From assembly GCA_029817715.1 (NCBI GenBank), contig JARUPY010000606.1:992001-1056000 (forward strand): 64,000 bases of DNA, written 5' to 3'. How positions within the stretch are numbered: the first letter of the stretch is position 1; each line of letters begins with the position of its first letter. Position numbers and translations under genes: made by a program. Positions 1 to 10,873 of this stretch are shown here, piece after piece. The notes under the pieces are model-generated. The model was not told the DNA's origin, made no database searches, and was given only the letters and a program-made list of their open reading frames with translations. Origin of the DNA: Melastoma dodecandrum. Taxonomy: Eukaryota; Streptophyta; Magnoliopsida; Myrtales; Melastomataceae.

Positions 1-1756
1 TCTTCGATAAATCAATCTATCAAGATCGCTGTCATTCCTCACAGATAAGAGTCAAGGAGGTTTCGACGTGGCTGATCCCAGCACCAAGGATACGGCGGCT
101 GATCTGCTAATCGGAAAGCAACTCGAGACCCCGTAGAACCCAACCACCGTCCGTGAGCATCAGACGCAATTGGTCCATTCCACAATACCGAGTCGCCTCT
201 TCTTACCTCCAGCCACGCGTGCGCCTTGAGCCCTCAGTCACCGTCCACTTAAATCTCAACGTTCAAGCTGTACACTGGCTCTGAGGTTAATATAACTCCA
301 TGAGGAAAACGCAACAATGCTCATTCTGTGTACCAGACCATTTCCATTATTTTCCATAACATGACAGAGTAATGTCCACTCCGGCCACACTATATTCGGA
401 CAACCCCACCCATTCAAAAAACTTTCCATAAGGTATTTCACTCTCTCCAGAAATTTCCACATAATACGAAATGGTGAGGTTCTAAGCGGCCAGCAGAAGC
501 AATGACCGGGTTCAAGGTTTCACCTAGCATTAGCTTCGATCTAATCAAGTAGGGCTCCATTAATATTAGATTCGGTTTAGTCCAAATTCACACGGTTGGG
601 CTACAGAGTTTATCTCGTCAATAACGCACCCAAATGGATCCTCAACAGAGGAAACCCCTGAGCCGGAGGGCGGCCTTCGCCTGTTCCCTACCGAGCCCAC
701 ACCGCACTCATCTACCTTCCCCTGTAGCCTCACACAAACTCTACCCACATGCCATCAACACATATATATATACAGTACACACAACAGAACACAAACGACA
801 GGGGAAGGGGGGAGTACGTGCCTGTTTAGGTCCCACGTAATCGCTTTCGTACCACGCTGGCCTAACCGAAGGCCGATCCACTCCTTCCTGGCTTCGCCCA
901 GGCACGAGCTTCGAATTCGTAAGACGCTAATCTAGAGGCAAACCCGCCACCACTCGTAGAAGAGCGAAGTCGTTAAGGTAGGGTGAAGCCGTAATGAAAG
1001 TGCAAATGTGGGTATGGTATTCCTACTGGTTTTGGGGAGCTTTTCTTATAAGTCTCCATTTCCCATTTTTTTTTAAAATTCCTCTGACCCAGCGTGTGTG
1101 GTAGGGAGGAGGATAAGAAATGTTATCCCCCCGACTCCTCCCTTCCTTTCATCTTTTCTTATTTATTTATTACTATTATTATTATTATTATTATTATTTC
1201 CCCAAATAGAGTTCTGACAATTGGGGGAAACGTTCCCTCCCCCTTTACCTTTATCTGTGCCTAACTGACCCCCTTGCATTATTTCTTCCCTCTTCTTTTG
1301 TCCGATTCATTTATCATATACTGTTTACGGGCGCCAATACCTTGCACTATCTCCTAATTCCTGAGGTAGGAAATCGTTGCTTAGATTTCTGTCGATTTAT
1401 CCAAGCGTTAGTTTCTTGTCGTCTCATTCTGCCGACACCTCCTACTATTCATATTACTATTTCCTTTAGTATTATGGCTTAATTAATCAGTTATGCCAAA
1501 TCAAATCCACGGCGTAACACGAGTATTATCGCAACTTCGATTCGATTTCGTTTGAGTCCAGGCGTCCCCGTTCCCGTGTGATATAATCACACGAAATCGA
1601 ACCAAAACCTCGATAATATTCGATATTACATCAGCTGACAACGAAAGTATTAAACTTTCGTGCCACGTCGGATTTGACTCGGTCAAACGTCCTAATACTG
1701 GTCAACATTCTAGTTCAAATAATATTCTTTCATTTCCGAAATTTCGGGTCGTTACA
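1..1756 (-). repeat. 3' LTR of element A, truncated by window edge
   Basis: Matches 7988-9749 with scattered substitutions and small indels. It contains the same ATT/TTA microsatellite near 1160-1198 as its partner near 9146-9186, and the same ATATATATAC stretch (around 767-777) that could be the LTR TATA element on the minus strand. About 650 bp of the LTR lies left of the window. Confidence 0.93.
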
Positions 1757-1770
1757 ATCTACCCCCCTTA
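1757..1770 (-). other. Polypurine tract of element A
   Basis: On the minus strand this reads TAAGGGGGGTAGAT and directly abuts the LTR start TGTAACG. That is the expected position for plus-strand DNA priming next to the 3' LTR. Confidence 0.85.
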
Positions 1771-1811
1771 ATTTAAATTTCGTCTCCGAAATTTCATTGT
1801 ACATCTCACTC

Positions 1812-4800
1812 TCATTCGAATAAGTACGGATACATCTCTTTCATCTTGGATTCTGTTTCCCAAGTGAATTCCTCAATATTCCCATGTAACCAACGTACCC
1901 GCACCATAGGAACCACTCGATGACGGAGCTGTTTCTCCATCCTATCAACTATTTCCACGGGCTCCGTAGTAACTTGTATGTTTGGAGCCACCTCAATCTG
2001 CTCATCATGCAGCACATGTCGAGGATCTGAGACGTACTTCCTAAGCATAGATACATGGAAGACGTTATGAATATCTACCAATCTGGGGGGTAAGGCTAAC
2101 CTGTAGGCCACATTCCCGATCCTCTCCAAGATCTCGTAAGGCCCTATATATCTCGGGCTTAATTTCCATTTAAGCCCAAATCTGAGATTCATTTTAGTAG
2201 GAGATACTTTTAGAATGACGTAATCTCCTACCTCGAACTCAAGAGGCCTGCGCCGCCTGTCTGCATAACTCTTTTGTCTACTCTGAGCGGCGCGAAGACG
2301 ATCCTGTATAAGCCTAATCATCTCAGTAGTCTCACGGACCATCTCAGGTCCTAACTCAGACTGCTCTCCACTCTCGTTCCAACATAGAGGAGTTCTACAC
2401 GGGCGACCATACAGAGCTTCAAAGGGAGCCATCTGAATGCTCTGTTGGTAACTGTTGTTGTACGATAACTCCACCAATGGTAGCTGATCTACCCACGAGC
2501 CTTCCAGATCTAAAGCACAAGCTCTCAACATATCCTCAAGTATCTGGATGATGCGCTCGGTCTGACTATCTGTCTGAGGGTGGAAGGCAGTGCTCATATT
2601 CAATCTCGTGCCCAATGACCGCTGTATATTGCTCCAGAACCGAGAAATAAACATCGCATCCCTGTCAGAAACTATAACGCTGGGAACACCGTGAAGGCGA
2701 ATGACTTCCTTCACGTACAGCTTGGCCAATTTGGCAACCGAGTACGTCACACTAATGGGGATGAAGTGAGCAGATTTAGTCAATCTATCCACTATCACCC
2801 AAACAGAATCAAAACCCTGCGCTGTCCTGGGCAGGTTAGTCACAAAATCCATGGCGATCTCATCCCATTTCCATTCGGGAATTGGCAATGGCTGAAGTTC
2901 TCCACCCGGTCTGCGATGCTCAATCTTGACCCGCTGACAGGTAAACCAGCGGCTCACGTACTGAGCCACATCTCTTTTCATACCTGACCACCAGTACCAT
3001 TTCCGTAGATTCTGGTACATTTTGGTGACCCCGGGGTGGATACTATACGCACTCAAATGAGCCTCATCCATGATCAGCTTCCGTAGATCCTCCTGAGCAG
3101 GTATGCAAATACGTCCCTGGTACCGTAACAAATTATCATCAGACACACTAAACTCAGTATCTGCCTGATCTTGCAACTTGGATCGCTCCTCCGTCAGGTA
3201 TGGATCTTGGAGTTGGGCTTTTCGAATCAAATCCATCAACTGAGACCCAATGATCGTGGTAGCGAGTAGAGGACCACTGCCACTAAATCCCACTCTAATA
3301 CCGATCTCATTTACCTGCTCGCGTAGTCGCCATTCTTCTACCTCAATGCTGGCTAAGGAGGCAGTCTTTCGGCTCAATGCATCGGCAACCACGTTTGCTC
3401 TGCCTGGATGGTAAGAGATCGTGTAGACGTAATCTTTGATCAGTTCCATCCACCGCCTTTGCCTCATGTTCAACTCATCCTGAGAGAACAGATACTTTAA
3501 GCTCTTATGGTCGGTGAATATCTCGAAGGTCTCGCCATACAGATAATGGCGCCAGATTTTCAACGCGAAAACTACTACAGCAAGCTCCAAGTTGTGGGTA
3601 GGGTAGTTCTGTTCATGAACTTTAAGTTATCTAGAAGCGTAAGCTACTACCCTGCCGTACTGCATCAGCACAGCACCCAATCCGAAATAAGAAGCATCAC
3701 AGTAGACTGCGAATCCTCCACTGCCACTGGGCAATACCAACACTGGTGCAGAAGTCAATCTGTTTCTTAACTCGAGGAAGCTCTCCTCACACTCATGAGT
3801 CCACTCGAACGCAGTACACTTTTTCAGTAGCTGGGTCAGAGGTCTAGCAATCCGAGAGAATCCCTCAATGAAGCGCCTGTAATACCCAGCTAGGCCGAGG
3901 AAACTCCGCATCTCAGTCACTTTAGTAGGGCGAGGCCAGTTCAGAACAGCTTCGACTTTGGATGGATCCACTGCAATACCCTCTGCGGATACAATATGGC
4001 CCAAGAAGCTCATGCTACTCATCCAGAACTCGCACTTACTTAGCTTGGCATACAACTGATTCTGTCGTAGAACTTCTAAAACCAATCTCAGATGATCCGC
4101 GTGTTCCTCCATACTTTTAGAATATACCAGAATATCATCTATGAACACCACTACAAATTGGTCAAGGTAGGGTCTGAAAATGCGGTTCATCAACTCCATG
4201 AAAGCTGCTGGAGCGTTAGTCAATCCAAAAGACATCACCAGGAATTCGTAGTGTCCATATCTGGTGCGAAAGGCTGTTTTCATAACATCATAATCCTGCA
4301 CCCTGATCTGATGATACCCTGATCTTAAATCGATTTTAGAGTAAACCACGGATCCCTGAAGCTGATCAAAAAGATCATCAATACGTGGCAAAGGATACCG
4401 GTTCTTGATGGTGGCTTTATTTAACATACGATAGTCAATACACATTCTCATCGTACCGTCTGTCTTCTTCACAAACAACACAGGTGCACCCCACGGAGAC
4501 ACACTGAGGCGTATAAACCCCTTATCTAATAACTCCTGGAGTTGCACCTTCAACTCTCTTAACTCAGCAAACCCCATACGATACGGGGCTCGGGAAATAG
4601 GTTCCGTACCTGGAACAACATCAATTACAAAATCCATTTCTCTTGACGGTGGTAATCCAGAAAGTTCCTCCGGAAACACATCCTCGTAATCCCGTACTAC
4701 GGGGATGTCCTGCAAACTCGGAAGTTCCTCCTTCAGATTCAGCGCTACTGCCAGAAAAGCTTCGCCACCCTCACGCAAGATCCGCTGGGCCTCCATCGCC

Positions 4801-6245
4801 GCTATCAAGGGAATCCCGTCACACTGGTACTCCTGTCCGGAGTATGCACAGACTGGCTGTCCTGGAACTTTGAATAAAATCTCTCGTCTGACACAATCCA
4901 CCATGGCGTGGCACGTCATCAGCCAGTCCATTCCCAGTATGACATCAAACTCCCTGATCTGAAAGACAACCAAATCAATACGTGACTGGAGAAAGTTCAC
5001 CGTTATCTCGCAATTCCTGCATACTGATCGCATCGGCATGCTCTCCCCATTGGGCATCCATACCCGTAGAGGACTACCTCCCAAATCCATAACGAAGCCG
5101 CATCTATCCACGAAACTCTGAGAGATGAAGGAATGGGTGGCGCCTGTATCAAAAAGTGCCGTGGCGTCCCACCCGTTGACAAGAATCATACCTGACATAG
5201 CGTTGCTGGAGGGACCCGCTCGTCCTCGGCCTATAGCGCTGACACGGCCAGATCCTGCCGGTTGGTTAATCGAGCCCCTGGATGCGCTTCTGCCAGACAT
5301 GGAACGAGACCCAGCAAATGAGGGACCAGCACCACCAATATGGCTCCTAGTCAGCTGTGGACAGTGGTTCCGAATGTGGCCTCGCTCGCCACACTGGAAA
5401 CAAGTGACTCCAATAGCTGAGCACGCCAATCCTCCATGGGATCGTCCGCAGCGAGAACAGGTGGGTGAATGAGCTGGGCGAGCACCTCGGCCGTAGCCAC
5501 TAGGTTTGGAGATCCCACTAGAACTGGGCCTCCTGCTTCCCCCAAAGAAACGGCTCACTCCCCTAAAGAGTCCTACGGATTTCTTTGATGGTCCAGCCTC
5601 CTCTTTCCCTTTACGTGCTTTCAGCGCGTCTTTATCCTTCAACGCTCTCTCTATGGCCTGAGCTCGATGGTAGAGTTCCTCAAAGGTCTGTGACGAAAGC
5701 GGCACCAGCTTGGAACGGATCCTTGGATGCAGGCTCATCAGATACCTATGAGCCCTCTGTTCCGGCGTAGCTACCTGGCCTGGAGCGTACCTAGCAAGCT
5801 CAGTGAACTTGCGCTCGTGTTCGTCAACCGTCATGTCCCCTTGCTCGAGCAACTCGAACTCTCTGACCTTATCAAGCCTCAGGGTGGCTGGGAAGTACTT
5901 ATCCAGGAAGGCCTGGCGGAATTGTTGCCACACCGTGCCCTGGTAGTGTGCACGAACGGCCACCATGGAAGAGGCCCACCACAGATCGGCACCCTCTCGC
6001 AAATAGTACTCGACCACCGCCAGTTTCTCGGCATCAGTATACTCCAAATACTTGAAGATCTTGTCCCAGCCCTGGAGGAAGGACTGGGCCTTTTCGGGCC
6101 CTTCGTTACCCTCAAACGTAGGTGGGTTCATTTTCCCTACCTCCTTAATGATCCTCAGCCGGCGGCGGTTAGTTGGTGCCGCTCCTGGTGCACTAGAACT
6201 CCCAGCAGCGTTGCTTGCAACGTCGTCGGCCATCTGGAATTTCAC
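1812..6245 (-). pseudogene. Gag-pol polyprotein of element A, split by one TAA codon
   Basis: A single frame of 1478 codons, open except for one TAA at 3627-3629. The upstream part (872 aa) holds a gag domain, a CCHC knuckle ([14 protein letters not shown]), an aspartic protease ([10 protein letters not shown]) and reverse transcriptase with FIDDILVYS. The part after the stop (about 600 codons) begins in RNase H ([10 protein letters not shown]), then integrase with D, D and E positions ([18 protein letters not shown]), and ends in a chromodomain-like segment ([16 protein letters not shown]). The stop lies between the RNase H motif segments VVAYASR and LKVHEQNYP. One cysteine of the integrase HHCC zinc site is replaced by tryptophan (codon at 2946-2948, context SRWFTC). 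A recent single substitution most simply explains the stop; programmed readthrough is a less likely alternative. Reverse-strand frames inside this region are shadows. Confidence 0.92.
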
Positions 6246-6532
6246 AGAGAGGATTGAGTAGAAAGTTGGGAAATACGAGAAGTTCGAATGAGAGATTTAG
6301 TATTCGAGATTTGCGTGGTTCAAACTGCTGAACCCATAGCCTTTTATACTACCAAGATTCAAGGTCCAATAATTCACGATTTATTAAAAACTGACACTCA
6401 TACATGCAGGGTTACTATTCGCCCGCAAATTGTCGATCACATGGTAACAGTACCAGAATGACCATTCACACACTCTGACAAGATTCTCACTCACGCACGA
6501 CGATTACACTCAGTTCACACACAAGTCTGAGT

Positions 6533-6991
6533 TCAATTCTGGGGACCACGCGCGTAGTCAGCTACTGCAACCTCAAGCTCCCTACGGGCAGCCTCAAAGA
6601 GTCCTAGATGGAAGTCCTCTACACGTCGGTCCAGTCCGGGGATACTATTCACAAGATCCCGAAATTGTCGGCATTTCGCAAGACGGTAGATGGAAACGTC
6701 CTCATCCTCAATCGCTGCAAGGTCTGCTATCAGACGCCTCAACTATGAGAGGGTAAGTTCTGGTAGGTGTGAACCATGGTATAAGCCGGTCAAGAATCCT
6801 GTGAGAAGGTTCAAGCACTCCGGAACAGTGACAAACGGCGGCTGGAACTCATTGTCTGGGGCCCAGTTCGGAGCGTCTCCGGCTTCTGGAATCTCTGGAG
6901 TTTCACCCTCTGGATCACCACTGGGGCCTGCTTTGCCTTTGGATAGCTCAGGCATGCGTACTGGGTGTCGACCTTCGCCGCGATTTGCCAT
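6533..6991 (-). pseudogene. Leader ORF upstream of gag in element A, unknown function
   Basis: Between the primer-binding site and gag there is a frame starting at ATG 6991 (MANRGEGRHPVRMPELS) that runs to 6533 and is broken only by an in-frame TAG at 6743-6745. It would encode about 152 residues: a basic start, an acidic proline-rich middle, and a leucine-rich probably helical second half (RRLIADLAAIEDEDVSIYRL). It shows no zinc knuckle, protease or other pol motif, and I recognise no family. It lies in the 5' leader, where most chromoviruses are non-coding. It may be an accessory ORF, a displaced N-terminal part of gag, or chance; the length with a single stop favours former coding use. Confidence 0.45.
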
Positions 6992-7323
6992 ACTAACTGG
7001 ATTCACTAGGGGTATTACTTGCGATTTTTCCGGCTAGGATGTGATTTTTTCACTGACTGCTCCTCAGTCGTATTTATAATAAGTTTTCATTTGTCATTTA
7101 GTCATTCATGAAGTCTTTTCAACGCACGGGCACGCCTACTGTACCCTGTCAAGTCTATTCGCACTCAGAAAGATTCCCCTGACAATGGTGAGTACGCCTG
7201 AGTCTATCTTTTATTTACTTTGCCAGACTCTGTCAAGTCTTATCATTCGCGGGTAAGTTTACTATTCTTTTTCATTTAAACCTAAAGCGCATACTAATCC
7301 ACCTTATTACTCCAACTAACTGC

Positions 7324-7335
7324 GCTCTGATACCA
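7324..7335 (-). other. Primer-binding site of element A (initiator tRNA-Met)
   Basis: On the minus strand this reads TGGTATCAGAGC, the classic complement of the plant initiator tRNA-Met 3' end, two bases inside the 5' LTR (which ends CGTTTCA on that strand). It fixes the inner LTR boundary at 7338. Confidence 0.92.
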
Positions 7336-7337
7336 AC

Positions 7338-9749
7338 TGAAACGTCCTGGAAATTTTTTTTTCTCATTTACATCAAAGTAGTTCCCCGTCATTTGACGGT
7401 CAAACAGCGGAAACGACAATTCTTTACCTCCACCGTGGCATCCTCTATTGTTTTATCTCGTGAGTCCGAGTCACGTGTACTCTGTACCATCTTATTCCTG
7501 CGTCACACTAAAAAAAATAGTCCCCTATTGGGGTCAGCGATAAATCGCCGAGTACGCCTCACCCTATGCACATACGAAACATGAGACCCCTAACTTTTCA
7601 TAACGTGCAATCTTTATAAAATGTCTCTTTGTGCAGCATACGGAATGTACAATAAGTAATACAAATCAACATATATACAGAAATCTAAGACAAATCCAAT
7701 AACGCTCACAACTCTCAAGCGACTCCCCCATTCTCTCGTCTCTCGTATATCAACACTTCGTTCGGTGCCAGGACCACCGCAGTGCGTCCTCACCCACTCC
7801 TCCGGGAGCGCCCGGGTAATGGCCAGCAGGCACGACCGCGAATGGTCGTCGCCTCTCCGCACTCCTCCGACTTACAGTCGGGTATTACGTCTATTACCAC
7901 GTTATATCTCAACCCATAACGGATTTGTCTCATCTAGCCTCCCAGTGTACAGCAGAGCGTGGTAATTCTCCTTCCAACAATTTCTTTTCTTCGATAAATC
8001 AATCTATCAAGGTCGCTGTCATTCCTCACAGATAAGAGTCAAGGAGGTTTCGACGTGGCCGATCCCAGCACCAAGGATACGGCGGCTGATCTGCTAATCG
8101 GAAAGCAACTCGAGACCCCGTAGAACCCAACCACCGTCCGTGAGCATTAGACGCAGTTGGTTCATTCCACAATACAGAGTCGCCTCTTCTTACCTCCAGC
8201 CACGCGTGCGCCTTGAGCCCCCAGTCACCGTCCACTTAAATCTCAACGTTCAAGCTGTGCACTGGCTCTGAGGTTAATATAACTCCATGAGGAAAATGCA
8301 ACAATGCTCATTCGCTGTACCAGACCATTTCCATTTTTTCCATAACATGACAGAGTAATGTCCACTCCGGCCACACTATATTCGGACAACCCCCACCCAT
8401 TCAACAAACTTTCCATAAGGTATTTCACTCTCTCCAGGAATTTCCACATAATAGGAAATGGTGAGGTTCTAAGCGGCCAGCAGAAGCACATGACCGGGTT
8501 CAAGGTTTCACCTAGCATTAGCTTCGATCTAATCAAGTAGGGCTCCCTTAATATTAGATTCGATTTAGTCCAAATTCACACGGTTGGGCTACAGAGTTTA
8601 TCTCGTCAATAACGCACCCAAATGGATCCTCAACAGAGGAAACCCCTGAGCCGGAGGGCGGCCTTCGCCTGTTCCCTACCGAGCCCACACCGCACTCACC
8701 TACCTTCCCCTGTATCCACACACAAACTCTACCCACATCCCATCAACACATATATATATACAGTACACACAACAGAACACAAACGACAGGGGAAGGGGGG
8801 AGTATGTGCCTGTTCAGGTCCCATGTAATCGCTTTCGTACCACGCTGGCCTAACCGAAGGCCGATCCACTCCTTCCTGGCTTCGCCCAGGCACGAGCTTC
8901 GAATTCGCAAGACGCTAATCTAGAGGCAAACCCGCCACCACTCGTAGAAGAGCGAAGTCGTTAAGGTAGGGTGAAGCCGTAATGAAAGTGCAAATGTGGG
9001 TATGGTATTTCTACTGGTTTTGGGGAGCTTTTCTTATAAGTCTCCATTTCCCATTTTTTTTTAAATTCCTCCGACCCAGCGTGTGTGGTAGGGAGGAGGA
9101 TAAGAAATGTTATCCCCCCCGACTCCTCCATTCCTTTCATCTTTTCTTATTTATTTATTACTGTTATTATTATTATTATTTTTATTTCCCCAAATAGAGT
9201 TCTGACAATTGGGGGAAACGTTCCCTCCCCCTTTACCTTTATCTGTGCCTAACTGACCCCCTTGCATTGTTTCTTCCCTCTTCTTTTGTCCGATTCATTT
9301 ATCATATACTGTTTACGGGCGCCAATACCCTGGACTATCTCCTAATTCCTGAGGTAGGAAATCATTGCTTAGATTTCTTATCTATCGATTTATCCAAGCG
9401 TTAGTTTTCTGTCGTCTCATTCTACCGACACCTCCTACTATTCATATTACTATTTCCTTTAGTATTATGGCTTAATTAATCAGTTAAGCCAAATCAAATC
9501 CACGGCGTAACACGAGTATTATCGCAACTTCGATTCGATTTCGTTTGAGTCCAGGCGTCCCCGTTCCCGTGTGATATAATCACACGAAATCAAACCAAAA
9601 CCTCGATAATATTCGATATTACGTCAGCTGACAACGAAAGTATTAAACTTTCGTGCCACGTCGGATTTGACTCGGTCAAACGACCTAATACTGGTCAACA
9701 TTCTAGTCCAAATAATATTCTTTCATTTCCGAAATTTCGGGTCGTTACA
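7338..9749 (-). repeat. 5' LTR of element A (2412 bp)
   Basis: Runs from TGAAACG next to the primer-binding site to GTCGTTACA at 9749, giving TG...CA ends on the element strand. Its last 1762 bp match the left LTR. It includes an ATT/TTA microsatellite near 9146-9186 and an ATATATATAC stretch near 8755-8765 that could serve as the TATA element. Small ORFs in it are not conserved between the two LTR copies. Confidence 0.92.
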
Positions 9750-10837
9750 CCCTCACCCTGATGGCTGTGGCTATCGCCGGCCTCACTCCCGCCCAAGGAC
9801 TGGCGACATCGTTCTCCGTCCCGCACAGGTCGTTCCTCTCGACGAATCTCCTTTCAATTTCTTTCACGGTTATGGACACAATCAGTTTGACCACGTCGCC
9901 CCCAAACATTCCTGTTTGCATTCCCTTCCGGAAAATTGTCCAGCCCATTCTCCTCATTATGTCGTCAAAGCTATCGACGATTTTATCTGGGAACGGATTC
10001 TCTAAGAATTCACACAGCCACAGATCCTTCCATCTGGTACGTTATCCACGGTTATTCTCACTCGTGCTTCGTTCCGGGCAATCGTTTCTGCCCCAATCAT
10101 TCTAGTTTAATTTCGGTCGAGTTGATCTCAAAGATACAACCATCTAACAACGACCTTTCTGACTTAATTTCTCCACAGACAGAAATCATCTGGCCATGGG
10201 TTACAGGAGCAATACTTCCAGTAAGGCCCCAGAGCACACTTACCATTCTATCACTCAAAGACCAAGCTTATGCAGGGATGGACAAATGTAGAGTAACAGA
10301 CGGAGCAACCCACGAAATCAATGGACAACTCACAGTCACTGCTGCTGCCAGACATACCCAAGCAAGACAAGACGACATTACGGAAGCAAAAGGGGTATGA
10401 GGAAAAACAAACAAGGGGGAGTAGGAACCGTACCTCTTTTCACTTCCTCCACAAAATACTTCAAGTTCTCGACATCTCCGTACAATTTTGCTCCGGGTCG
10501 GACACTTTAACACGTCCATTTCTCGAAGTTCCGCGTGGAAATCCACGCTTGACGTCACTGTATTCACCCTTCTCCCTCTCCTTCTTGTCTTCCTTTCTTT
10601 ATGTTTTCCTCCACCTTCCTCTTCTTTATTATTATTATCTCAAGTCACCGTTCTGCTCTTTTCTCGCATGGGCTTAGTGTCCCTTAATGATAGCCAGGGT
10701 CCCACGTTTTTTCTCCATTTCCTAATTACCATCAAATTTAGTTTTAATAAGATGTCGGCTAAATGTGGAGAATTGTCCAAAACATTCAACCATATCTTAA
10801 ATTGACAATTTATAATTAAAAATTTCGGATCATTACA
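9750..10837 (-). repeat. 3' LTR of element B (interior and outer part)
   Basis: Corresponds to 14525-15713 of the partner LTR, starting at CCCTCACCCTGATGGC. The two copies differ by substitutions and by segments present only in the right copy (near 14955-14990 and 15090-15125), so this insertion is clearly older than element A. Confidence 0.85.
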
Positions 10838-10873
10838 GTTACTCCCCTCCTTAGGATTTTCGTCCCCGAAATC

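Larger units (their letters stand above)
1..9749 (-). mobile_element. Element A: Ty3/gypsy chromovirus, Tekay/Del-like, nearly complete (left edge cut)
   Basis: A minus-strand LTR retrotransposon. The stretch 1-1756 repeats at 7988-9749, giving a truncated 3' LTR on the left and a complete 5' LTR (7338-9749) on the right. Both end in TTACA on the plus strand, so the element begins TGTAACGACC when read on its own strand. A primer-binding site matching initiator tRNA-Met lies at 7324-7335, a polypurine tract at 1757-1770, and a gag-pol frame in between. The order protease, RT, RNase H, integrase, chromodomain-like tail is that of Ty3/gypsy chromoviruses; assignment to Tekay/Del rests on the long LTRs and tRNA-Met site and is less certain. 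LTRs differ by a few percent by eye, so insertion was not very recent. It is inserted in the LTR of element B: 9750 onward matches 14525 onward, so the 5-bp target duplication is probably CCCTC (9750-9754); the other copy is off the window. Confidence 0.93.

Noticed and set aside
5727..6257. 176-codon plus-strand ORF opposite gag of element A
   Set aside because: Shadow of the minus-strand gag frame; no motif of its own.
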